Source of the DNA: Pictodentalium vernedei
Taxonomy: Eukaryota; Mollusca; Scaphopoda; Dentaliida; Dentaliidae
DNA length: 64,000 nt
Direction of reading: 5' to 3'
NCBI GenBank assembly: GCA_031216915.1
Contig: CM062289.1
Coordinates: 17,772,520-17,836,519, forward strand
The translations under genes and the position numbers were made by a program. Shown here one piece after another: positions 12,104 to 22,971 of this stretch (position 1 is its first letter; each line of letters opens with the position of its first letter). The notes below the pieces were generated by a model that made no database searches, had not been told where the DNA came from, and saw nothing but the letters and a program-made list of their open reading frames with translations.

Positions 12104-13838
12104 CTTTTCTGTCTGTCTCTTGACACTACAAACGTTGTGGATGGGGATACTAAATCAGCTTGTCTATCTGTCTCTCGAAACTACAAATGTGGATTAGATA
12201 CTAAATTAGCTTGTCTGTCTGTCTCTCGACACTACAAATGTTGTGGGTGGGGGATACTAAATAGTTTGTCTGTCTGTCTATTTGGCACTACAAATTTTGT
12301 GGATGGGGGATACTTAATCAGCTTGTCTGTGTGTCTCTCGACACTACCAATGTTGTGGATGGAGATACTAAATCAGCTTTTCTGTCTGTCTCTCGACACT
12401 ACAAATGTGGATTGGATACTAAATTAGCTTGTCTGTCTGTCTCTCGACACTACCAATGTTGTGGATGTGGATACTAAATCAGCTTGTCCATCTGTATCTT
12501 GGCACTACGAATGCTGTGGATGGGGGATACTAAATCAGCTTGTCTGTCTGTCTCGAGACACTACAAATGTTGTGGATGGGGGATACTAAATCAGCTTTTC
12601 TGTCTGTCTCTTGGCACTACTACACGCTGTGGATGGGGGATACTAAATCAGCTTGACTATCTGTCTCTCGAAACTACAAATGTGGATTAGATACTAAATT
12701 AGCTTGTCTGTCTGTCTCTCGACACTACCAATGTTGTGGATGTGGATACTAAATCAGCTTGTCCATCTGTATCTTGGCACTACGAATGCTGTGGATGGGG
12801 GATACTAAATCAGCTTGTCTGTCTGTCTCGAGACACTACAAATGTTGTGGATGGGGGATACTAAATCAGCTTTTCTGTCTGTCTCTTGGCACTACTACAC
12901 GCTGTGGATGGGGGATACTAAATCAGCTTGACTATCTGTCTCTCGAAACTACAAATGTGGATTAGATACTAAATTAGCTTGTCTGTCTGTCTCTCGATAC
13001 TACAAATGTTGTGGGTGGGGGATACTAAATAGTTTGTCTGTCTATTTGGCACTACAAATTTTGTGGATGGGGGATAATTAATCAGCTTGTCTGTGTGTCT
13101 CTCGACACTACCAATGTTGTGGATGGGGATACTAAATCAGCTTTTCTGTCTGTCTCTCGACACTTCAAATGTGGATTGGATACTAAATTAGCTTGTCTGT
13201 CTGTCTCTCGACACTACAAATGTTGTGGATAGGGATACTAAATAGCTTGTCTGTCTGTCTCGATACTACAAATGTTATGGATGTGGATACTAAATCAGCT
13301 TGTCTCTGTCTTATGATACTACAAATGTTATGGACAGAGATACTAAATCAGCTTGTCTCTGTCTCTTGACACTACAAATGTTGTGGATGGGGATACTTCT
13401 TCAGCTTGACTGTCTGTCTCGAGACACTACAAATATTGAGGATGGGGATACTAAATAGCTTGTCTGTCTGTCTTGATACTACAAATGTTATGGACAGGGA
13501 TACTAATCCAGCTTGTCTCTGTCTCTCGACACTACAAATGTTGTGGATGTGGATACTTCTTCAGCTTGTCTGTCTGTCTCGAGACACTACAAATATTGTG
13601 GATGGGGATACTAAATAGCTTGTCTGTCTGTCTTGATACTACAAATGTTACGGACAGGGATACTAATCCAGCTTGTCTCTGTCTCTCGACACTACAAATG
13701 TTGTGGATGTGGATACTAAATCAGCTTGTCTGTCTGTCTCGATACTACAAATGTTATGGACAGGGATACTAAATCAGCTTGTCTCTGTCTCTCAACACTA
13801 CAAATGCTGTGGATGTGGATACTAAATCGACTTGTCTC

Positions 13839-14286
13839 TTGAGACTTTTTTTGTTGATGATCATTTATGTGTGAATATTTTTTTCAACTCATGGCACAGA
13901 AGTGAAAGTTGTGGTAGGGTAAGCTGATGTCAGCTTGTCCATTTCTGTCCACCTATCTGAGGAGTATTGTTTTACCCATAAATCTATGAGTCAATATTTT
14001 TATATCCCCTGTGCATGTATGAGCAAGATGATCAAATATCTGTATGGTGGAATATATAGTGTTCTGTATATACATGTAAGACCTGAAACTCAACAAACTT
14101 GAAACTAGACCTAAATTACAAAGTCTGTCAGTTTTATTGATAGAGTTGCAGCATTACAAAGATAGAGGAATTTAGTGGAGAATTACCACATGTTGTTTGC
14201 TTGAACCCTTAACTGCTTCTATTAAGTAATTAATATTAATTATACCCCCACCTTTTGCAAAGGGAGATATACAGTAATCACTTTGT
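13839..14286. other. Unassigned intronic stretch after the minisatellite
   Basis: This is AT-rich DNA with no recognised repeat family, gene or RNA. Confidence 0.35.
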
Positions 14287-14410
14287 CCATCCATCCATCC
14301 ATCCATCCATCCATCCATCCATCCATCCATCCATCCCATCCCATCCATCCATCCATCCATCCATCCATCCATCCATCCATCCATCCATCCATCCATCCAT
14401 CCATCCATCC
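14287..14410. repeat. (CCAT)n microsatellite
   Basis: About 30 CCAT units with one CCCAT interruption near 14336. A short satellite block at 14437-14466 repeats the flanking phrase CTAATGTAGGGCTTAATATT. It reads as Met-Asp-Gly-Trp on the minus strand, which is not a gene. Confidence 0.95.
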
Positions 14411-14702
14411 TAATGTAGGGCTTAATATTCAGTGAGCCATCCATCCATCCTTCCCTCCCTCCTTCCTAATGTAGGGCTTAATATTCAATGAGAATCATGT
14501 CAAGTTTCTTGCAAACTGTTGGCCATCCCATAGTAATGTATAGCAGGATTCAGAATTCTCATTTGAATTCACCCAAAACTCAATGAAATTTCTGCCCTAG
14601 AATGATTGGAATTGTGTTACTGTTTGGAGTCAGAAGGTCAAAGGTCAATGTCACTGTTTCGATGACTAGAATTGTGGTTTGCATGCTTTAACTTTCAGTT
14701 TT

Positions 14703-14958
14703 CAGTACGTGGAGAGTGTATTATCACTAAATCACCCACAGAGTGGAGGTTCCACCCAAGCAGTAATGCAGATTTGTTGCAAAGCATAACCAGCACAAGC
14801 AAAGTTTCAGCCAATGGACCTCCGGGTTAAACCCGGAGGTCCATTGGCTGAAACATTGCTTGTGTTTTTTGTCGATATGTACACAATTTGAAAGTTATAG
14901 CTTGGGTGACAACTCCACTCCGTGGGTGATTTAGTTACAATCCACTCTCCACGTACTG
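14703..14958. mobile_element. Snapback MITE with family D core but different termini
   Basis: Termini are CAGTACGTGGAGAGTG and its inverse CACTCTCCACGTACTG, unlike family D, with TA at the right edge only. The central hairpin (GCCAATGGACCTCCGGG and mirror, with CATTGCTTGTG following) is the family D core. Confidence 0.75.
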
Positions 14959-15702
14959 TAGATGTAGATGTACATAAAATGTCTGATACACAGATTACTG
15001 TGATAAACAACCTATGTTTTACTGGTCAAATATAGAGCTGGGTGCTTTTTACAGTTAAAACTAGAAGTCCTGTCACGAACTGTGCGCTTATCCTGGCTTA
15101 ATTGCGTGTAGGAATTGCGCGCAATTGCCATATCGAGTGGCACTCAAAGCACAGCAGGTTCTCTTGGTTACTCATAGCAAGCACAGGCAATATTTCTGCC
15201 AGTGGACCTCCGGGGTTACCCGGAGGTCCATTGACTGAAACATTGCTTGTGCACAGGCCATATGTACAGAATTTGATAGCCTTACTATGGTCATAACTAG
15301 AGATGAGCCGATTAGTAAAATGCCCCATAAGAGAAATGCTGATTATTTTAGACAACAATCGGCCGATACCGAATGCCGATGTCAGATGGTTTCTTTATTA
15401 TTCAAGCTTACTGCAGAAGCTGGCTGATTTACAGTGATCAGAATTTAATTTACGTGCCATTAATCTCCATCAACTCGGAAGATAACACACTTTTAATACT
15501 CACTTAAATAAATTAAATAACAGACATAAAAGGGTTAATTTTATGTCAATGAAGTACCATCAGTGCAGAATATTTTTGATTCAAAATAAACAGCTAACAA
15601 CTGAGTCGAGAACTCATCACGTGCATCGTCATCGTAAATTGTGTTCTGAACCTTTGATGCGGTTTACGTCAACATTGGCAACAATTCATTTCAAAGTCGG
15701 TA

Positions 15703-15880
15703 ATCGGAAAAAAAGTAACAGGAAATAAAGTAACAGGAAAAAAAGTAACAGATTTGGGTAGGAAAAAAAGAAACAGGAAAAAAAGTAACACTTTCTTATT
15801 TTTATAAGGTAAAAAAGTAACAGGAAAAAAAGTAACAGATTTGGGTAGGAAAAAAAAAAACAGGAAAAAGAGTCACACTT
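15703..15880. repeat. Iterated terminal repeats of the MULE (left)
   Basis: GGAAAAAAAGTAACAG recurs about ten times with small variants and a longer repeat including GATTTGGGTAGG. Inverted counterparts with TTACTTTTTTTCCTG stand at 17910-18029. Such iterated subterminal motifs may be transposase binding sites. Confidence 0.75.
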
Positions 15881-16149
15881 TCTTATTTTAATTTCATAAA
15901 AGTGATAGATTACTTAATTATGATTTAGTTATATTATTGAAACTAGTTAGATTATTACATATCAGTATAAGTACTACATAGTACATAGTTATAAAATAAT
16001 TTAACAAACTTAATTATGATTTAGTTAGATTATTACATATCACACCTTGAAACTAGTTGGATTATTACATATCAGTATAAGTACTACATAGTACATAATT
16101 ATAAAATAATTTAACAAACTTAATTATGATTTAGTTAGATTATTACATA

Positions 16150-17528
16150 TCACACCTTGTGTAATCTAATATTCTGGCCAATGCCAGTAAGAAAAGCTGA
16201 AATAGTAAGTGAACCTTGGGAATATAAACCACACAGATTTTTCAGTTTTCTATTCAGGGATTCAGCTGACTTCTGTTTGCGGATAATAGGCAGCAAACCA
16301 ACTGACACCTGTTGAATAATTGTATTGGTCAGAGCTTGCTCTTTTTGAAACCATTGGATAGTTTTCCAGACTGATGGGTGTTGGTGGCCAACAAGATTGT
16401 AGAACTTGTTGTTCCAGCCTTCACATGCATTATTTGTACGAGATTCGCCATCCAGCGTAGCACTATTAACATTCCATGTAGCTGGAGGATAGGCTGGAGG
16501 AGTTAATCTAAGTCGTAATGGTGCCAACACATCTGAAGGTGCGGCGCGAGGTTGCCTGTATCTACCAGTGACATAATTTTCATCAAAATACCTCAACAGT
16601 TCCTCGGTGCATCCAGTTTCCCACAAAACAGTCTGAAGTCTGCATCATCCCGATACAACTGCACTAAACCTAAACTCTGCACTCTGCGCCAAGTGCTTTG
16701 TGTCAGATGGTAGAAACAACGTCTACTCTGTACATGTCTACCAAACACAGCATTCACAGCTCGTAACACACCATCTTCAAAATCAGTCACAACAGTATTT
16801 ACATTCAAGTCAATATTTAGCTCAGTCAGTTTATCTACAATAGCTTGAAACAGAGTCTCATAGGAAGTACGTGTCTTCCTCTGTAATATAGCGTATACAC
16901 AAGATAAAAAACTGTCATGAAACTTAACCATAACAACATAAATTTGCTGAAATAGTGGAGGAGCCATTGCAAAATTACCGTCCATAAATAAAGTACTTGC
17001 ACTGCCAAGATAATTGAGTCCACTATTTGTTGCAAATGCAACCACACGCTCACTTGCATCAGGTCCATTATCAAAGAAAAGGAATTGTTCAGAGTCTGAT
17101 ATTTTCTGAAACTCTTCTGGAATGGTCAGCTCAGACAGACTTTTGGGGACAGGAGGACTTCTGTGGTATCTCAGACTCCGTTTGGCATTATCTAAGTCTG
17201 GCAGCATCAACTTGACTTCACTTTCAGCATTTGAAACAGCTGTTGCGAGGATCTGTGATGGCTTATCTAAGGAAGAAGCTGCTTGTTTTCGCATTTCATT
17301 TCTCAATTTGGTATATGCGATACTGACATTTTCTGGAGGATGGTTGTGTTGTCTAACTATTTCTGGGTTGTTGAAATCTGTAGTAGTACAGAGACTTGCA
17401 CGGCAGTCTGATTTAGCACGTTTAGTGCATTTCCACCAGACCTTGTTCTTCCTTCTTACAGATACAGTGTACATGAAACCTTCATGACAAAGTTTTTTGC
17501 CCCTCTTATTACTCTCAATGACTTCCAT
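16150..17528 (-). pseudogene. FLYWCH zinc finger / MULE transposase, disrupted
   Basis: Two overlapping minus-strand frames cover one transposase. The first (17528 to 16593, 311 codons) starts at ATG. Residues 10-63 fit a FLYWCH zinc finger, with WWKC at 31-34, C42 and HNH at 61-63. A MULE transposase core follows, with MDGNF (D183) and TDFED (D249) as likely catalytic acids and a CFYH motif at 271-274. The second frame (16626 to 16150) gives the C-terminal part, with TLDGESRTNNACEGWNNKF and LVGHQHPS. The first frame ends soon after LFCGKLD, and the second resumes at ELLRYFDENYVTGRYR. Compared with family members this suggests a frameshift together with loss of some tens of residues. The product would be a DNA-binding, DDE-type transposase for its own element, now probably dead. 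Confidence 0.85.
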
Positions 17529-17583
17529 GATGACTCAAGAACATTTAATGACTAATTCAAACTGCTGTCCAATATATAGTTTG

Positions 17584-17790
17584 CTGTGTGTTTATTTTTT
17601 CAAGAACATTGTTGTACATCAAAGAAGAGAATTCATGAAAGTAGCCACACTTGCTTGTGTTTATTTTTTCAAGAACATTGTTGTACATCAAAGAAGAGAA
17701 TACTTGAAAGTAACCACACTTGCTGTGTGTTTATTACAATGTGTGTTCATTTGTTTCAAGAACATTGTTGTACATCAAAGAAAGCATGAT
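17584..17790. repeat. Three tandem units (about 70 bp) upstream of the MULE transposase
   Basis: TTTCAAGAACATTGTTGTAC recurs three times, each followed by ATCAAAGAA. It lies 5' of the minus-strand transposase start, so it could be part of the element's promoter region; that role is inference. Confidence 0.7.
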
Positions 17791-18750
17791 GGATATCCTT
17801 GTAACAACATTGTCATAGCACACATGATCTCCAATTACAAAATAATTAAAAAAATAGAAAATAAAATTATTATTATAATTATTATAATGAAAAATGAAAT
17901 AATGAAAAAACACTGTTACTTTTTTTCCTGTTGTATTATTATATTATAAATTGTTACTTTTTTTCCTGTTTCTTTTTTTCCGTTTCTTTTTTTCATGTTA
18001 CTTTTTTTCCTGTTACTTTTTTTCCTACATTCTCAAAGTCTGGTCTTTGCCGAATCGCCCCCTACACAGGCTTTGAAATCGACTATCAGTAATTTGGAAG
18101 AAAATGTTATGTGAAAATCAGAATCTGTCATTGGAACCACATGTTTTAAAGTGGACGTTTCTTTTCGGTAAATGCATATATGGGATTGTGTCACACAAGT
18201 CATGACGTTGCACTGCATTATCTATTTTTATCACATGCTCCACACAATTCAACATGAAAAAAATTCAGTGGCTTTGTGTTGATAAATCCCACCCCGAATG
18301 GCCTGATATTAAACTTATTGCACCCAAACCTCTCACAATTGACTCAGATTACTAATATGGAGGAATTATCTGTCCAATATGGGAATAAAGAATGCCATTA
18401 TATATTTAATGAGACGATGAGTGTGTTTGAAAGAAATATTGCAACATTTTGCAGAATGCAGTACAGTTTGGGCAGTGAAGAGCGTCCGTATTCACATGAT
18501 GGATAAAAAACAACTCGGTACACAGTTACACAATCAAAATCTTTAATATAATATTCTGCCTTTCACGAACCATCACTTACACGATATCAGTATCAGTAAC
18601 AGACGAGTGACGTACATGTACCGATCGCTTGCCACTGATTGTCCCACAAAAGGGAAGAAAGTTCATTACAGATCATCCATAACACCTTCACTGAGTTTCA
18701 GACAATCGGCGAGGGCTGATGTTGAACCATGAGTGCCGATGTTACACCGA

Positions 18751-18999
18751 TTAACCCTTTACCCAGCGCAGACGATATCAAAATTTATTATTTTAAATAT
18801 AATTTTTAAAAATTTTTCAAAAAATTTCAACAGAACCATATCATGTGACCCCTCATTGTAACAAGCTCAGTGAGTTCGTTCCAATGAGGGGTCACATGAT
18901 ATGGTTTTGTTGAAATATTTTGAAACATTTAATTTTTTCAACTGCTCAGTTTGCATATTATGTGGGCAAATGCGGGCGATTTGTTAGGTAAAGGGTTAA
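18751..18999. mobile_element. Family A TTAA MITE, third layer of the nest
   Basis: TTAA CCCTTTACCCAGCG at left and TTAGGTAAAGGG TTAA at right. The hairpin core is CCATATCATGTGACCCCTCA and its mirror. It is inserted 14 bp from the right end of the hAT-like element. Confidence 0.9.
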
Positions 19000-19092
19000 T
19001 CGTCGCATCTCTAGTCATAACGTGTATATTAACACGCAGATCGACGTGCTATTTGTGTGCATTTCATGACACGACTTCTAGTTTTAACTGTA

Positions 19093-20996
19093 GCTCAGCT
19101 AACTGAAAGTCAGGATGACCAACAGTGATCACTCACCATCCGTTGTCCGTCGTGTGTGGACATGGTGTTTGCACCTGCCTCTCCTAAACTGCAGAACCAA
19201 TTTTAGTTATAGTTGAGGCGATTGCTTGTTCTGACATCGCATTTTGTTTTTTTTTCAAATTGAATTGCCCAACCTCATAGGGTGGAGGTGGAGGAAAATC
19301 CACCAAAATTCTTAAAAAATCTTATCATGAACCAGTGGTATGTAATGACTTGATATTTGGTATAGAGTGTAGAAGCAAGTTGTTCAAACGATGTTCGTGG
19401 ATCAATATTTGCTTTTGTGATGGAAGGGGCAAGATGTTTCTGAACTGATGGTCTGATTTGAACCAAATTTGATATGTGGTATTATTGAGCCACAAGTACA
19501 TGATTCATGCAAAAAACTTTTCCTGTGACCCATGGGGACCCCAGGAGCTAAGAACAGAAATATTTTCAAACACCCATATTTCCCAAACCACATGGAACAG
19601 AGAACTGTTATTTGGTATGAAGCATCCTTAGGACCAGTAGAATGGACTGGTGAGAGAAAATTGCCATCGGTTGTGCCAGGATATTCTATAGGGGGGGGGG
19701 GGGGGGGGGGGGGGTTGCATCGAAAAAAGGCTGAGTCAGCATATTTGCAAAAAAAAAAGAAGATTTCTCCACAACCACTGATCAGCATCTTTTGATATTT
19801 GGTATATAATCATATCCATAAGGGGATCAGACACAAGTGTGTTAAAATGAAGCCCCTTGGTCCATATTTGGGCTCACTAAAGGAGCCCAAATTTTTAACT
19901 TAGGGCAATACATGTATGGGGAATAATCTTTAAAAATCTTCTACAGTCAGAATGCTTTCATATTTGGTATGCAACATCTTTAGAGGGGGTCAGATTCAAG
20001 TTTGTTCAATTCGTGTGCCTGAGTTAATATTTAGGCTCCCTATGGTAGCCCAAATTTTAACTTAGTGCAATTAGTGCAGTATGAGGGAATTTCTTTAAAA
20101 AACTTCTTCAGATTTACCAGTTAGAATGCTTATATTTGGTATGCAACATCTTTAGGTGAGGGGGGGGGGGGGGGGCAGATTCAAGTTTGTTCAAATCGTG
20201 TGCCTGAGGTAATATTTAGGCTCCCTATGGTAGCCCGAATTTTAACTTAGTACAATATGAGGGAATTTCATTAAAAATCTTTTTCTTCATATCCACGAGT
20301 CAGAATGCTTTCTTATTTGGAATACAACATCTCTAGGGAGGTGAGATTCAAGTTTGTTCGAATCGGGTCCCAAGGTTAATATTTGGGCTCCCTATGGTAG
20401 CTCAAATTTTAACTTGGCGCAATATGAAAATCTTTAAAAATCTTCTTCTTGAGATCCACCAGTCAGAATGTTTTCGTATTTGGTATACAACATCTCTAAG
20501 GGAGGGGAGGGGGGGGGGCAGTATGAGGGAATTTCTTTAAAAATTTTCTTCTCTAGAACCATCTCACAGACATTTTTCATATTTGTTTTCAACATCTCTA
20601 GTGGGGTCAGATTCAAGTATGTTCAAATTGAGTCCCTGAGTTAATATTTGGGCTTCTTATGTGAGCCTGAATTTTAACTTCGTGCAATATGAGGGAATTT
20701 CTTTAAAAATCATCTTCTCCAGATCCACCAGTCAGAATGCTTTTGCATTTGGTGTACAACATCTCTAGGGGGGTAAAATTCAAGTTTGTTCCAACTGGGT
20801 CCCTGAGTTAATATTTGGGCCCCCTGTGGTGGTCTGAATTTCAGCTTAGTGCGATATGAGGAAATTTCTTTAAAAACTCTTTTTCAGATCCCCCCAGTCA
20901 AAATGCTTTCACATTTGGTGTACAGCATCCTGGTGGTGGAAGGGAAGCACTCAGACTCCAGTTTGTTCAAGTTAAGTTCCTAAGTTGATATTTGGA
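19093..20996. mobile_element. Helentron-like family H2 element, interior units
   Basis: It begins just after the family D copy with TAGCTCAGCTAACTGAAAGT. About nine tandem units of 150-190 bp follow, sharing GTTCAAATCGGGTCC, TATTTGGGCTCCCTATGG, CCGAATTTTAACTTAG and CATATTTGGTATACAACATC. Poly-G tracts interrupt units at 19691-19714, 20160-20175 and 20509-20518. The 3' terminus is not seen here; similar units resume at 22567-22850 after other inserts. Confidence 0.6.
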
Positions 20997-22047
20997 CTCA
21001 TTTCTGTGGTAGCATTCCAGTTAGTGCTGAAACGAATACCAAATTTTTGTATTCGAATATTCGCGGACTATATTCGATTCATATTCGATGAAATAACATC
21101 ACAACCTATTATGACCATTATGTATAAAAGAAAAACGACGATAGCAGTACTGATCACACTGCAGGCCTTACCATTTAAAAAACACTGGTGCTTGGTATGT
21201 CATGCACCTGAAACAAAATTCGCGTGTGCGATTTGTTCCCACAGACACACATTCAAAGTGGGGGCTGATTTATTTACATTAGTCAAAAATTCTCCATTGG
21301 GTTTCTAATTAGGCATATTTAAATGTAAATAGCCTCTTACCTTGAGTGGCTTGAGTTTGATGTAATGCCATGATGATGATGTACTCCTAATTTTCTATAC
21401 ACTACTGAGATAAATGTCACAAACAGTTCGATGTTTACCTATTACACACAAGGGGATTTCTGGCGGGAGTAAGTTTAAAGTCATGAGAAGGTTGTGGTAA
21501 GAAATTATTATATGCACCATTGACCAACAACTCTTCGTTGACATTCACCAGAGAAAAGCAAATTTTAATGTTAGATTTTAAAATAAGTTTTTTTTAGTTT
21601 TAAGCAGTTTAATAAAACCAGAACATGATTTATTGGTTTTCATACAAAACATTTTGGTGGAGTGCCATTAATAGTCAATTTTTTCTGGAAGCAGCATTAC
21701 TCACACTGAGGGATTTTTTCAGCATTATAATCTGCAACTAAAAGCTCTTCATCAAAGAGAAAGTCACACCAGACAGACAGGTGTTCAATGCTGCCCACAC
21801 AGAAGAAAACCTTCACTCGACTGTTGGCACTTGGATACAAAGATAGTAACGCAAGTCTGCTTTGTGTGAGATTGTGATTCAATGCATTGGTTTATAATTC
21901 AACAACACGTATCAGGGACACATGCATTGTATCTTTCAGATGAAAGGGAATTATTCTCACCTGCCTGATAGTTTGTTGTCGATTTCTGCCTTTGAAGTGT
22001 GCCCACAGGTACTCTTCAATAATTTGTGATAAAACAATTTTATATAA
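20997..22047. other. Intervening sequence with an eroded hAT-like end
   Basis: At about 21014 GTGCTGAAACGAATACC and AATATTCGCGGACTATATTCG resemble the termini of small hAT-type elements, but no matching right end was found. CCAGTTA stands on both sides of the 21.0-22.56 kb block (about 21009 and 22569), a possible duplication. The remainder has no recognised gene; short ORFs at 20985-21308 and 21697-21882 lack domains. Confidence 0.4.
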
Positions 22048-22451
22048 GGCCTAAAAAAATAAAAAATCTGTTTCTCAGGCCCTCCCACATGGTCCTTTTG
22101 GCTGCCGCATGCTGTCTTTTTATAACCAATTTAAACTTTAAAAAAATCAAAATTAAATGGTTTATGTCTGATATTTTACCCAAGTTAATAAAATTGATGA
22201 ATTTGTCCCTTGAGTGCAAGAAGGCTTTGCAATGCTTTAGCATTGCAAAGCCTTCTTGCACTCAAGAGATGAAATACACCACCACACATGCTATTCTGTA
22301 GATTATGAGGCCTAAAACTTGAATCAAGAACATGAACTTTTGATGGCAAAGAAGTAATTACTGAAATAAAAAAATTAAATAAAAAAACGCTCGCCCGCAT
22401 GCAATTTTACAAATAATGGCCTGAGAAACAGAAGATCCACTTTGTGTGGCC
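22048..22451. mobile_element. Harbinger-like snapback MITE (copy 1)
   Basis: GGCC starts and ends the element and TAA flanks both sides (22045-22047, 22452-22454). A 3-bp TWA duplication is typical of PIF/Harbinger. The centre is a perfect hairpin with arms CAAGAAGGCTTTGCAATGCT. Two more copies stand at 45326-45660 (opposite orientation) and 50723-51126. Confidence 0.8.
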
Positions 22452-22566
22452 TAAACAAAATATTATTTGAGTTTGACTGAATATGAAACATGACTAAGGA
22501 AAATGTTGGCTTTTGCTGTGTTACCCTCATTTTTTGAAAGCCGTGATAGTGACTTCTATCAATCAA

Positions 22567-22850
22567 CCAGTTAACTTAGGGCAATATGGGGAATAAGCTT
22601 TAAAAATCTTCTTCTTCAGAACCACGTGTCAGAATCTTTTAATATTTGGTATATCACATTGTTACGAGGGTCAAATTCAACTTTGTTCAAATCAAGTCCC
22701 TCAGTTAATATTTTGGCTTCCTATAGGGGCCAGAATTTTAACTTAGTGCAATATGAGGAATAATCTTTAAAAATCTTCTTCTTCAGATCCACCAGGCAGA
22801 TACTTTTGATATTTGTTTTACAACATCTCTATTCGGGTTAGACAGTTTTT
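22567..22850. mobile_element. Helentron-like family H2 units, continuation
   Basis: Two further units carry TTAACTTAGGGCAATATG and AATCTTCTTCTTCAGA. They break off into DNA with TAGAGCTGGGGAATAATG and GTATCGATATCAACATACAT (22854-22965), an eroded hAT-like fragment that recurs at 38565-38690. Confidence 0.55.
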
Positions 22851-22971
22851 AGAGCTGGGGAATAATGAAATTTCAAGTTCGGTTTCGGTATTGGTATTTT
22901 TATAATGATTTACCTCAGTATCGATATCAACATACATGTACTCATACAATACCAATATCAAATGTTTTTTT

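Larger units (their letters stand above)
8840..13836. repeat. 55/62-bp minisatellite array, about 5 kb, in PDK intron 2
   Basis: The unit runs GATACTAAATCAGCTTTTCT, GTCTGTCTCTC, ACACTACAAATGTTGTGGA. From about 8967 to 9300 the period is 62 bp because of an insert TTTGATAATCC; from 9331 the period is 55 bp. Higher-order duplications exist: a block of about 277 bp repeats near 9800-10340, and a 275-bp block is repeated at about 12440-12715 and 12715-12990 with no visible difference in its central part. The middle is split by a hAT-like element. Long open frames inside are an artefact: 55 is not a multiple of 3 and the unit lacks stops in several frames. Confidence 0.95.
15699..18031 (-). mobile_element. 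MULE-type DNA transposon with FLYWCH transposase, third layer
   Basis: Both ends carry several iterations of AAAAAAAGTAACAGG (left about 15703-15880; right, inverted, about 17910-18029). The candidate 9-bp target duplication is TTCAAAGTC at 15690-15698 and CTCAAAGTC at 18032-18040, one mismatch, in the length range typical for MULEs. The minus strand encodes a broken transposase. Between the two coding and terminal parts on the left lie duplicated AT-rich blocks with TTAATTATGATTTAGTTA at about 15910-16140. Confidence 0.82.
15298..19013. mobile_element. hAT-like element, second layer of the nest
   Basis: Ends TAGAGATGAGCCGATTA and TAATCGTCGCATCTCTA are inverted with two mismatches. The 8-mer GTCATAAC flanks both ends (15290-15297 and 19014-19021). 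Without its own inserts it is about 1.1 kb. The interior contains AATCGGCCGATACCGAATG, and no hAT transposase was found. Confidence 0.88.
15052..19090. mobile_element. Family D MITE split by a nested hAT-like element
   Basis: Left end CAGTTAAAACTAGAAGTCC preceded by TA; right end the exact inverse followed by TA. Removing the hAT-like insert and one copy of its 8-bp duplication leaves 315 bp, against 314 bp for the intact copy at 3976-4289. This is the outermost and oldest layer of the nest. Confidence 0.9.

Noticed and set aside
9813..13772. Long open frames (up to 182 codons) repeating Cys/Ser/Leu-rich peptides
   Set aside because: They follow from a 55-bp tandem unit lacking stops in several frames. 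Frames rotate with each unit, and different frames give equally long ORFs.
8840..13836. CRISPR array
   Set aside because: Units are directly adjacent, with no unique spacers between conserved repeats, and the genome is eukaryotic.
14172..14444. Minus-strand ORF of repeated Met-Asp-Gly-Trp
   Set aside because: It is a translation of the (CCAT)n microsatellite.
17122..17487. Plus-strand ORF of 121 codons
   Set aside because: It is the antisense shadow of the FLYWCH transposase, with no domain of its own.
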